Shown here: positions 1 to 7,868 of the stretch, piece after piece
Numbering within the stretch: position 1 is the first letter of the stretch
Layout of the letters: the number at the start of each line of letters is the position of its first letter
Notes under the pieces: generated by a model
Seen by the model: only the letters and a program-made list of their open reading frames with translations
Databases searched by the model: none
What the model was told of the DNA's origin: nothing
Translations under genes and position numbers: made by a program
Assembly (NCBI GenBank): GCA_015665455.1
Contig: JADFAD010000005.1
Span: forward strand, 62,001 to 126,000
Source: Oceanospirillaceae bacterium
GTDB taxonomy: Bacteria; Pseudomonadota; Gammaproteobacteria; Pseudomonadales; Litoribrevibacteraceae
Direction of reading: 5' to 3'
DNA: 64,000 nucleotides

Positions 1-56
1 CTTCTGTGGCAGTCACGAGTATTCTTGGTGGCATAAAAGCGTACTTCAGCTTGTAA
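1..56 (+). CDS. possible C-terminal tail of an upstream protein, cut by the window edge
   Basis: One frame is open from the window edge and encodes about 17 residues (SVAVTSILGGIKAYFSL) before TAA at 54-56. The tail is hydrophobic and would suit the end of a membrane protein. A hairpin that could terminate it starts 25 bases later. Too little is present to name a family, and the open frame could be chance. Confidence 0.3.
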   Translation, partial: SVAVTSILGGIKAYFSL

Positions 57-81
57 ATGGCACCAACTTAAAACCCCGTTT

Positions 82-109
82 GCAGAGCCTTCGTTTCCTA
101 AGGCTCTGC
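82..109 (+). terminator. hairpin, possible terminator of the upstream off-window gene
   Basis: A perfect 10-bp stem (gcagagcctt / aaggctctgc) closes an 8-nt loop. It is followed by a pyrimidine-rich stretch rather than a clean T run. It lies between the cut-off upstream frame and the chemoreceptor gene. Confidence 0.5.
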
Positions 110-211
110 GCCTTCTATTTCTATCTGCTCCGTCTATTCCCACCTGCACATAAAGTAATCAGCCAACCGGTCGATGTATATATCAAATAAGAAAATATAC
201 GAGGGTTCGGT

Positions 212-2158
212 GTGAACATACGCAGTAAATTTATTACCTCTTTGATGGCGGGTGTAATTATCCCTGTCGTCGTAATTACCTTCATTGCGGTATTGAAATT
301 CGAAGAAAATGCAGTTTCTTCCTTTGAACAACAAAGTATCAATGAAATACGCCAAATTGATAATGCCTTCACTCTGTACCTAAACGGCTTAGCTGAAGAC
401 GCTCTTTTCTTCTCAAAAACCAAAGAAATCCGAAGTTTAGACAGCTCCGTCACCAAGTATATGAATTCACCTGCTGAGGAAATGACACCGCTCTCAAACA
501 GTAAGGTAGAGTCAGACGCTTATGAGTTAATGAAAGAGTTTGGCGAAGCACACCCTGATTTAGCCTATGTTTATCTGGGTACCAGCGATGGTGGTTACAT
601 CCAATGGCCAACGGGGAAAAATGCTGCGAATTACGACCCTCGCAAACGACCTTGGTATTCGGCCGCCACGAAAACCCCAAACCAAGCCGTTCGAGCGCCG
701 GCTTACGCAGAAGTAACAACAGGAACACCTCTCCTTGATTATCTCAAAGTATTTGAAGGACAAGGGATTTCTGGGGTGGTGGGTGTCGATGTTACCTTGG
801 CAAAATTAACCGAAATGGTTCAACAAGTTAAATTTGGTCAAGCTGGCTATTTAATGCTAGTTGAAGACACAGGGGTCGTTTTGGCTGACCCGTCCAATAG
901 CGAAAACAACTTCAAAGCATTAAGCGAATTAGGCGAAAGTTATTCAGCACTAACGAACCAAACCGGTTTGATTGAAATAACACTGAACGAAGAAACTTGG
1001 TTTGCCAGTGTCTATGTTTCACCTGCTCTTGGCTGGAAATTCATTGGCTTAATGCCTACCGAAGAGGTATTCGCACTCTCCTCCGAATTAGAAAATACCA
1101 TTCTATTCGTTAGCCTACTTCTCATTCTTGTTTTTGCGGTGCTGGGTTTTTGGTTATCAGGTTTAATAACCCATCCAATGAAAGTAATGACCCATGGCCT
1201 GCAAGAAATCGCCAGTGGCGAAGGCGATTTAACACGACGATTAACCGTAAAATCAAACGATGAATCAGGCATTATGGCCAATGGTTTTAATACCTTTGTC
1301 GACGTTATCCACAGATTAATTGATGAGATCAAAGAAAATGCGTCTCAGGTTGGCGATGAGGCTGAAAGTGCTAAACGAGTCTCTGAGCAAGTCAGAGAAA
1401 TTTCTGATCAACAAACGATGGCTATTGAGCAAGTGTCTACCGCGTTTAATGAGATGGTCTCTACTTCAAACGAAGTAGCCCAAAACTGCAATGAAACTGC
1501 ATCTGCTGCAGATAACAGTCAACAACAAGTACAGCAAGGCCGACAGTACATTCAAGAAACTTCAGAATCAGTAAACCTTCTTGAAGATATCATTGTGGGT
1601 TCAAATGATGCGATGAAAGAGCTTGCCGAGGAATCTGCGAACATCACTTCCATTTTGGATACCATTCGAGGCATTGCAGAACAAACCAATTTATTGGCAC
1701 TGAACGCCGCAATTGAAGCCGCTCGAGCGGGAGAACAAGGCAGAGGCTTTGCCGTAGTCGCGGATGAAGTACGAACACTCGCTCAGAAAACCGCCGAATC
1801 AACGGAAGAAATCGATACATTGATATCCTCTTTAACGAAACGAACGGGCATTGTCTCCGAAAAACTTTCGAGCAGTTTAGAACACTCAATGCAAACGGTT
1901 GAAACCACTGAAAAGACCAAAGCCGTGTTTGAAGCGATTCAGCAATCCGTTACAACCATTCGAGACATGGCAACTCAGATTGCCGCAGCCGCCGAAGAAC
2001 AGCATTCAGTAGCAGAAGACATCAATTTAAACATCACCAATGTTCACGATGAAGCATTGAAAGCAAATGAGACGTCCGTTCAGTCTGAAACGAATTCTCA
2101 AACACTTAATCATTTGTCCGATGAGTTAACCTCCCTTGTGTCTCGATTTAATACCTAA
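212..2158 (+). CDS. methyl-accepting chemotaxis protein (dCache_1 sensor, HAMP, MCP signalling domain)
   Basis: Transmembrane chemoreceptor that would pass ligand binding in the periplasm to CheA/CheW. The 648 residues show TM1 (about 7-29), a periplasmic double-Cache-type sensor (about 35-290), TM2 (about 293-318), a HAMP segment, and a long coiled coil. The conserved hairpin tip ([19 protein letters not shown]) is near residues 488-506. The sensor carries Y141, R146, W148, Y165 and D193, spaced almost as in the amino-acid-binding dCache motif; the position usually Asp two residues after Y165 is Glu. The GTG start at 212 is supported by a GAGGG Shine-Dalgarno at 201-205. The gene is monocistronic and ends at a strong terminator. 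No che genes are nearby, so this is an orphan receptor. Amino acid sensing is inference; the MCP call is firm. Confidence 0.95.
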   Translation: MNIRSKFITSLMAGVIIPVVVITFIAVLKFEENAVSSFEQQSINEIRQIDNAFTLYLNGLAEDALFFSKTKEIRSLDSSVTKYMNSPAEEMTPLSNSKVESDAYELMKEFGEAHPDLAYVYLGTSDGGYIQWPTGKNAANYDPRKRPWYSAATKTPNQAVRAPAYAEVTTGTPLLDYLKVFEGQGISGVVGVDVTLAKLTEMVQQVKFGQAGYLMLVEDTGVVLADPSNSENNFKALSELGESYSALTNQTGLIEITLNEETWFASVYVSPALGWKFIGLMPTEEVFALSSELENTILFVSLLLILVFAVLGFWLSGLITHPMKVMTHGLQEIASGEGDLTRRLTVKSNDESGIMANGFNTFVDVIHRLIDEIKENASQVGDEAESAKRVSEQVREISDQQTMAIEQVSTAFNEMVSTSNEVAQNCNETASAADNSQQQVQQGRQYIQETSESVNLLEDIIVGSNDAMKELAEESANITSILDTIRGIAEQTNLLALNAAIEAARAGEQGRGFAVVADEVRTLAQKTAESTEEIDTLISSLTKRTGIVSEKLSSSLEHSMQTVETTEKTKAVFEAIQQSVTTIRDMATQIAAAAEEQHSVAEDINLNITNVHDEALKANETSVQSETNSQTLNHLSDELTSLVSRFNT

Positions 2159-2197
2159 AGAGAGATGACAGAGAGCCACCTTATTTGAATGAAGCAC

Positions 2198-2230
2198 AAA
2201 AAAGCCACGGGTTTAACTCGTGGCTTTTTT
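2198..2230. terminator. bidirectional rho-independent terminator
   Basis: A 12-bp stem (aaaaaagccacg / cgtggctttttt) with a 9-nt loop lies between the convergent chemoreceptor and acyltransferase genes. Both strands end in a T run, so it can serve both. Confidence 0.9.
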
Positions 2231-2253
2231 CGTTCTAAACTAATATATCTAAA

Positions 2254-3720
2254 CTAAGCTGCGCTTGTTAACTTTTTATCTTTCTGAGCTTTTTTACCTT
2301 TCTGAGCGTTATTACCTTCCTGAACTTGCGGTTTCTTCAACTCCAGTGCCTCTTCTAACTCACTCAGAGATTCGTGCAAATATTGAATAAACTCAGGGGC
2401 ATGACCGGCAGTGGCCTCGGTACTGGTTACGGCTACCGTTAAGGTTCCCGTGTAGCTCGTCACCACCAAAGTTAAGCCCATACCATCAGCAATGGGGGCC
2501 ATCCCTTCCATGGATTTAAGCTTAGCGCCATCGAAGTACAAAGGAGAGGCTGGCCCCGGCACATTCGTAATGACTAAATTGAATACCGGCTTCATTCGCT
2601 TCGCAATGCGTAGTCGCGTGTAGGCTTTCATAACCCAAGAAGAAGACCAAGAAGGCAAATGAGCAATGACCTGCTCCATAGCCACTTCATTATTATATTC
2701 TTTTGCTTTTTGAGCGTTTAAATGAATTTTTTCTAATCGAGAAACAGGAGAATCTAAGTCTGTAGCCAAAGAGACCAACATAGGTGAAATCAAATTGCCT
2801 TGATCCTCTTCTTCGCCTGCCCTTTTTGAAACCGGCACCATAGCAACCATCGGCGATTTAGGTAATTGATCATGGTTCATTAAATACTTACGTAAGGCGC
2901 CTGCGCAGACCGTCAATACCACATCATTCAATGTACAACCCGGATACGCCTTCCTAACTGCCTTAATATTCGCCATCGATAAGTGAGCACTCGTAATCAC
3001 TCTCGTTGGTTCCACTTGCCCATTAAAAAAAGAAGGTGGCGATTTAAAAAAATGTGGCGGCTGTTGCTCTTGATCACGACGTCGTAGAGAACGCGAACGG
3101 TTTACAGCGTTGCTAAAGGAATTGGACAGCACCATTAACCCCTTAGGGGCATGATACAAAGACTTGATGCGATTCTTTGCCATTTTGGACATGGACGCTT
3201 GCTCTGGCTCCCAAGTATCGTTTAATTCATCTATCCCTTCAGGGTCTGAACTTAGCAATCCGGCTAATATTTTTTCTGCAGATTTGCCATCAACTGCTGC
3301 ATGATGAAACTTAAGAAGTACCGAAAACTCACCGTCTTTTGAATTTGAGTTTTCAATGAATAACATCTCCCATAATGGACGCGACGTATCTAAAATTTCA
3401 CTGAAAAAGTTATTGATGAAGTTTGAGCGCTGACTGCCTGAATTTTCACCGTACAGGTAAACATGTTTTAGATGGTTTTTGAGATCAAACTGACTGTCTT
3501 CTATCCAGTATGGGCGATCGATGTCCAAAATAAATGAGGACAACCTACGTCTAAAAACAGGCGAAATGGGTAAACGGGATTCTATGTGTTGTCTAAATCG
3601 ATGAAATGTCATGTCACCCGACTTAGGGGCTTCAAATGTCCATATACAGCCAATGTGCATTGGAGTTCGATAAGATTCAAGCGACAAGAATGTCGAGTCT
3701 AGATTAGAAAGTTGTTGCAT
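2254..3720 (-). CDS. wax ester synthase/acyl-CoA:diacylglycerol acyltransferase (WS/DGAT)
   Basis: Bifunctional O-acyltransferase that esterifies fatty alcohols or diacylglycerol with acyl-CoA, making wax esters or triacylglycerol at the inner face of the membrane. The catalytic motif HHAAVDG (HHxxxDG) is at about residues 139-145. A PLW motif (about 112-117) and a conserved LNDVVL segment (about 265) are also visible. The 488-residue length is normal for the family. I chose the ATG at 3720 because AGGTG lies six bases upstream; the GTG at 3729 would sit inside that Shine-Dalgarno. The C-terminus is Lys-rich with repeated KxQKxKK-like units. The gene stands alone, with a 9-bp palindrome 76 bp upstream of the start. 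Whether it prefers wax or TAG cannot be read from sequence. Confidence 0.95.
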   Translation of the reverse strand: MQQLSNLDSTFLSLESYRTPMHIGCIWTFEAPKSGDMTFHRFRQHIESRLPISPVFRRRLSSFILDIDRPYWIEDSQFDLKNHLKHVYLYGENSGSQRSNFINNFFSEILDTSRPLWEMLFIENSNSKDGEFSVLLKFHHAAVDGKSAEKILAGLLSSDPEGIDELNDTWEPEQASMSKMAKNRIKSLYHAPKGLMVLSNSFSNAVNRSRSLRRRDQEQQPPHFFKSPPSFFNGQVEPTRVITSAHLSMANIKAVRKAYPGCTLNDVVLTVCAGALRKYLMNHDQLPKSPMVAMVPVSKRAGEEEDQGNLISPMLVSLATDLDSPVSRLEKIHLNAQKAKEYNNEVAMEQVIAHLPSWSSSWVMKAYTRLRIAKRMKPVFNLVITNVPGPASPLYFDGAKLKSMEGMAPIADGMGLTLVVTSYTGTLTVAVTSTEATAGHAPEFIQYLHESLSELEEALELKKPQVQEGNNAQKGKKAQKDKKLTSAA

Positions 3721-4069
3721 GGTAAGCACCTATCAATGAGTTAAACCACCGATAATTCGAGCACTTAGCTACGGTGATAGAATAAATATGTAAATTAAGA
3801 GTACAACCGTACTCTTAGACATAAAACTCATTATTTTTGTGTCAACCCAATTTCCTGTAATCATCAGGAAACTAAGAACAAATACCACCCCAGCTAGTAC
3901 TTTATTCGGTGAGTAAAACCTTGCCGTTGTATTTTCCACGCGATACAGAAAAATTAATAAAGTGTATGTGACGTTAAAAACTAGATGTTAAACTCAAATT
4001 AGCTTTTATTACGCCATGCTCTATCTTCATTATTTCTATTGTTATCTTTAAATTTCATCAAGAGTCTCT
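3721..4069. other. intergenic region between divergent WS/DGAT and greB
   Basis: No credible gene. It holds the palindrome at 3796-3817 and a second inverted repeat (tttcctg, 7-nt gap, caggaaa) at 3851-3871. It must contain both divergent promoters, but no strong -35/-10 pair could be fixed by eye. Confidence 0.6.
3796..3817. promoter_or_regulatory. operator-like perfect palindrome upstream of the WS/DGAT gene
   Basis: The sequence taagagtac-aacc-gtactctta is a perfect 9-bp inverted repeat around a 4-nt spacer. It lies 76-97 bp upstream of the WS/DGAT start. Its size and symmetry suit a dimeric HTH repressor such as a TetR-type lipid regulator. It has no T run, so a terminator is unlikely. 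The binding protein is unknown. Confidence 0.45.
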
Positions 4070-4546
4070 ATGCGAACACCGATCATTACCCGTGAAGGAT
4101 ATAAACAATTAAAAAAAGAATTGGATCATTTATGGCGAGTTGAAAGGCCGGAAATCACTGAAAAAGTCACTTGGGCTGCCAGCTTAGGAGATCGCTCTGA
4201 AAATGCCGATTACAAAGAAAATAAACGAAAGCTTCGCGAGATCGATCGCAGGGTTCGGTACTTAACCAAGCAAATCGAAAAAGTTCAGGTGGTTGATTAT
4301 TCTCCACAACAGGAAGGAAAGGTTTTCTTCGGTGCTTGGGTATCGATAGAAGATGAAGACGGAGAAAAAAAGGAGCTTAGAATTGTCGGGTACGATGAAA
4401 TTTTCTTCGGCGTAAAAGAATACATCTCAATTGACTCACCGATGGCTCGCTCTTTATTAAAAAAAGAAGTGGACGATGAAGTTCTAGTGAAAGCACCAGA
4501 AGGCGATCATGTATGGTTCATTAATGAAATACGTTATCAAAAATAA
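4070..4546 (+). CDS. greB: transcription elongation factor GreB
   Basis: GreB enters the RNA polymerase secondary channel and stimulates cleavage of backtracked transcripts. The 158-residue protein has an N-terminal coiled coil (about 1-75) whose tip holds the acidic residues D41 and E44 in LGDRSENADY. A C-terminal FKBP-like domain carries the GreB signature VDYSPQQEGKVFFGAW. Length and sequence match E. coli GreB closely, and the motif distinguishes it from GreA. The ATG at 4070 is preceded by AAGAG. It is convergent with the next gene, with only 11 bp between the stop codons and no obvious terminator. Confidence 0.97.
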   Translation: MRTPIITREGYKQLKKELDHLWRVERPEITEKVTWAASLGDRSENADYKENKRKLREIDRRVRYLTKQIEKVQVVDYSPQQEGKVFFGAWVSIEDEDGEKKELRIVGYDEIFFGVKEYISIDSPMARSLLKKEVDDEVLVKAPEGDHVWFINEIRYQK

Positions 4547-4557
4547 ATGGATTTTGT

Positions 4558-5310
4558 CTAAAATTGACGAGCATCTAGAGCCCGACGTTTCTTTTCAAAA
4601 AACTCCGGCTCCCAATGTCGTAATGCCACCAGCATACTTGAGCCAAATCGGTCTTCTAGAGGCAACTCTTCATCAATGGCGTGACGTTCGTTGAATTCAT
4701 CCACTAACCGTAGAATCTTCTCTTGCAGTAATTGGTTGGATTGACGGGACAACATGCCATTGACAAACACCCGCTTTTCTCCAGGCTGGTTAAATCGGCT
4801 TCTTAAAAACTCAGCCTGCATTTTCTGTTCAAAAAATCGTTGAATAGGGCCGTATTTAATCCAATTGAAGTTTCTATCCACAATGAGTTTAATTCGATTA
4901 TTAGGCAATAACTCTATGAGCTTTAAGCGATCCAGCTGGGCAAGGTGTTGAATCAGTTCGTGCTCAGAGAACTCGTACATGGATTGGATCATCTCAAAAT
5001 CCCACCGATTCAAAACACTGTTGGCCACAATGAACAAACCTTCATTGGCGACCAATTGCTTTTCCTGATCCTCGGTTAATTGATAAATGCGATGTTGTTG
5101 CTTTTTAACTTCTGAAAATAAGTCACTCAACTCTAAATCAATCAAGCCACAAATGGCTTCTAAACGGTCCAGCGAAAAGCTTCCCTCGGAAAAAATACGT
5201 TTCACACTGGCCTCACTTAGAGCAAGCGCTTCAGCCACCTCTTTATAATTTTTCCCGTGTTGTTTTAGCAACCGTTTTAATGTCTTAACGACCAACTGTA
5301 CTTGAGCCAT
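4558..5310 (-). CDS. XRE/Cro-CI-type helix-turn-helix regulator
   Basis: A DNA-binding regulator of about 250 residues. The N-terminal 65 residues form a Cro/CI-like HTH (KEVAEALALSEASVKRIFSE, then FSLDRLEAICGLIDLELSDL). The remaining about 180 residues are a mainly helical domain I do not recognise, probably for ligand sensing or dimerisation. The ATG at 5310 has an ideal GGAAGG Shine-Dalgarno; a TTG at 5328 is less likely. It faces greB tail to tail and is transcribed away from the GH114 gene. Nothing in the neighbourhood points to its target. Confidence 0.75.
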   Translation of the reverse strand: MAQVQLVVKTLKRLLKQHGKNYKEVAEALALSEASVKRIFSEGSFSLDRLEAICGLIDLELSDLFSEVKKQQHRIYQLTEDQEKQLVANEGLFIVANSVLNRWDFEMIQSMYEFSEHELIQHLAQLDRLKLIELLPNNRIKLIVDRNFNWIKYGPIQRFFEQKMQAEFLRSRFNQPGEKRVFVNGMLSRQSNQLLQEKILRLVDEFNERHAIDEELPLEDRFGSSMLVALRHWEPEFFEKKRRALDARQF

Positions 5311-5408
5311 GCTTTCCTTCCCTAGCAAGTATTAAATTACGCTACTTTGAATCCAGACAAATCCATTTCAAGACCAAAAGATTACATTATTTATGCTGCA
5401 CTCTAAAA

Positions 5409-5440
5409 CAAAAAAAGCTAACCATCCTCGATGATTAGCT
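5409..5440 (-). terminator. rho-independent terminator of the GH114 gene
   Basis: An 11-bp stem (agctaaccatc / gatgattagct) with a 3-nt loop. The only imperfect position is a G-U pair when read on the minus strand. A run of seven A on the plus strand gives the U tract on the minus strand. It lies 56 bp after the GH114 stop codon. Confidence 0.8.
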
Positions 5441-5495
5441 TCCGTTAAACCAATTAAAACCACAAACTATCTAAGAAAAAAGACATTCAACTGGA

Positions 5496-7439
5496 TTAAC
5501 GAGTCGCCCAAACACAACCATTATCATCATTAGGAAAGCTTTCATCCAAGTACGTTAGAACTGATTCATCACTTTCAACACCTTGATCAAACGCGATGCG
5601 GTCAATGTAGGTGTCCGTTGTTTCTAGGGAGATAACAAGTTCATTTGCTACAGGGTTAATGACTTTCACCCATTGCCACAAAGTACTGTAACTGAAGTCA
5701 TGTATGACGCCATCCATTGAGAAACGATTTTGATACTGGGGGTTATCCGTACATATTCTTAACCAAGCAGAGGTCATGTTGGCAGGTATTTGAGCGGTTA
5801 AGTTATAATCTTTTCTGCTTCTTCTTTCGTCCAGATTTCTCCAAGTAACAACAACGCCTTCTCCATCTTGCTCATCGTTTCCGTCGAGACCATTTCCTAC
5901 GTCTTGATATTCTGCTTCCACAATGATCGGATCTGTAGTTGGAAGATACCCTCCGTTTTCATCCTTCGATGCCCAAGCACAATAACTGGCGGGGTATAAA
6001 TCATTTAAATCCGTTGCTGACGTTCCACCATCGGTAAACGCTATTCGATCTAGGTATGTATTCGTGGTATCAAAAGTCACTGTCAGTAAGCTTGAAACAG
6101 CAGGTACTTCTACCCATTGCCAATGGTCACTGTATGAGAAAGAGAACTCCACATTGTTCACAGTGTATTTATTATGACTGCGATTCGGATTGTCCGTGCA
6201 CACTCTTAACCAAACACGATCCAGACCATCAGACATTACTGCTGTTAAAGTGTAGGCCTCCACTCCCGCTGTTCGTTCTGTTTCGTCGTCCCAGGAAACC
6301 ACCACAACTTCATCGTATTGCACATCCGTATTATCCAGTGAACTTCCAACCGATTGCGCTTCTGCCTGTACAATCAAAGGGCTTTCTGGAGGCGTCGTAC
6401 CGCCATTATTACCACCAGTGCTCGCGCCGCCATCCGGTGTCCCTTCGCCCAAACCATGTTCATTATAATGTCGATAGGAAGTTGGTTCGTTATTACCACT
6501 CAAGTATTCAGACTCACAGATTAACGAAATAAAATCGGATTTCTCACCGTATTGATAAATCACTTCTTTACTGTATAAGCCAGAACAATCATCTTCATGA
6601 TAATGATTCATCAATACCAACTTGTCTTCATTAAGAAAACTGATCAGATCCTGCTTTGGCCACCAGTGGTTGCCAATTACTCCGTTATCATCTCGCTCAT
6701 TGCCATAACTTTCGAAGGTCACACCATCCATGTATTGGCCATACACCCCTCGGGTATTTTTGGACATACATAACATGTCTTGATTACGCGTATGCTCACA
6801 CAACGCTTGCATGTAGTAGTAACCCAGCTCAGGATCAGCAATATAACCATACGTATCGCCATAATCACTGTCTTCCATCCAATCCATATTGTCATACTCG
6901 ACCCAATCACAACCAATTTGAGACAAGTAATCAATGCGCTGCTTCATGATGGGTAAAGCACCATGAATGTCTTTGATAAAATACTCGCCCTGCCATTCAC
7001 CCCATTGCTTGGTCACACTGAAGGGTTGCAGTTGAGAAAAGTCATCTCTCCAGTCTTCTGCTGTTCCGACACTGATATAACAACCGACCTCATTTCGAAC
7101 GTCTTTGGTGTCTTGTTTTGCCTTAATTTCGGTAATTTTATTGGTTACTTCTGTTTGATTGCCAGTTAATTCAAAAGGGTCAATAAGGACGTAGCATCCT
7201 GCCGCATTATCAAGAATGTATTGATAACTGTCGTTGTTCCAATTTTCTTGATAGGCATGGTTATAGACGCATCGAGATTGATTGATATTGCTTCCATCCA
7301 TAGGAGACATAATGGTGTTTGCATATCCACCTTCTGACTCCAAACTAACCAACAGCAAAAACAGAAACACGGCGAATGATTGAAACCGAAGATGGGAACC
7401 CTGCATTACTGAGCACGGATTAATCGAAACTCTTTTCAT
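5496..7439 (-). CDS. secreted GH114-type glycosidase with two C-terminal beta-sandwich-like repeats
   Basis: Predicted exported hydrolase related to endo-alpha-1,4-polygalactosaminidase (GH114), a TIM barrel that cuts galactosamine-containing exopolysaccharide. A long basic n-region precedes a hydrophobic segment (about 20-35), consistent with an uncleaved or late-cleaved signal. The barrel (about 45-325) carries GCYISVGTAEDW (about 119-130) and the acidic strand DWVEYDNMDW (about 178-187), typical of the family. A Gly/Thr/Pro linker follows, then two homologous modules of about 120 residues, each starting (I/L)IVxAE and containing WLRxCTDNP and a WQWV strand. They look like carbohydrate-binding modules but I cannot assign a CBM family. 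The ATG at 7439 is used because AAGGAG lies eight bases upstream; the GTG at 7448 overlaps that site. The gene is alone, with its own terminator. Confidence 0.85.
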   Translation of the reverse strand: MKRVSINPCSVMQGSHLRFQSFAVFLFLLLVSLESEGGYANTIMSPMDGSNINQSRCVYNHAYQENWNNDSYQYILDNAAGCYVLIDPFELTGNQTEVTNKITEIKAKQDTKDVRNEVGCYISVGTAEDWRDDFSQLQPFSVTKQWGEWQGEYFIKDIHGALPIMKQRIDYLSQIGCDWVEYDNMDWMEDSDYGDTYGYIADPELGYYYMQALCEHTRNQDMLCMSKNTRGVYGQYMDGVTFESYGNERDDNGVIGNHWWPKQDLISFLNEDKLVLMNHYHEDDCSGLYSKEVIYQYGEKSDFISLICESEYLSGNNEPTSYRHYNEHGLGEGTPDGGASTGGNNGGTTPPESPLIVQAEAQSVGSSLDNTDVQYDEVVVVSWDDETERTAGVEAYTLTAVMSDGLDRVWLRVCTDNPNRSHNKYTVNNVEFSFSYSDHWQWVEVPAVSSLLTVTFDTTNTYLDRIAFTDGGTSATDLNDLYPASYCAWASKDENGGYLPTTDPIIVEAEYQDVGNGLDGNDEQDGEGVVVTWRNLDERRSRKDYNLTAQIPANMTSAWLRICTDNPQYQNRFSMDGVIHDFSYSTLWQWVKVINPVANELVISLETTDTYIDRIAFDQGVESDESVLTYLDESFPNDDNGCVWATR

Positions 7440-7868
7440 GAACGTCACTCCTTTTGACTGTGTCTTGAGCAGACCAATTGATGGATTTTCTAAAACTAGA
7501 AAAACCGATCATCTATTTTCAGACTAGATGACATCCTTCGTCGAACACATCTACCTAAAACACGACACCAATGATAGAAAAGACTTGAGGCCTTATAAAA
7601 CAAGAAATATTTAGATCATCTGACAAAAAGACAGGACGCAATAGTACGAATTAAAGCCTGAATGTATTTAGTAAAAGAGACTAGAAACACAACGCACATT
7701 ATCCCTTCTATTCAACCCGTTCGTATTAATAGTCACCTTGAATGGAACACTATTTTTTAGCCATCGCCTCCATCCATAAAACCGTACTTACACGATAGAA
7801 CAGCCGTCGTAAAATCGTTAAACTTCCATTTAATACGGTTCTGCTCAAGAAACTAGTTAAGGAAAGCC
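7440..7868. other. intergenic region between divergent GH114 and rhomboid genes
   Basis: About 430 bp with no credible coding sequence. A short inverted repeat (ttttcta-aaac-tagaaaa, 7486-7503) sits just upstream of the GH114 start. A good Shine-Dalgarno (AAGGAAAGCC) at the right end belongs to the rhomboid gene. No promoter could be assigned with confidence. Confidence 0.5.

Noticed and set aside
6056-6532. 158-codon plus-strand ORF inside the GH114 gene
   Set aside because: It lies wholly antisense to a well-supported gene, has a Cys/His-rich composition caused by the opposite strand, and lacks a ribosome site.
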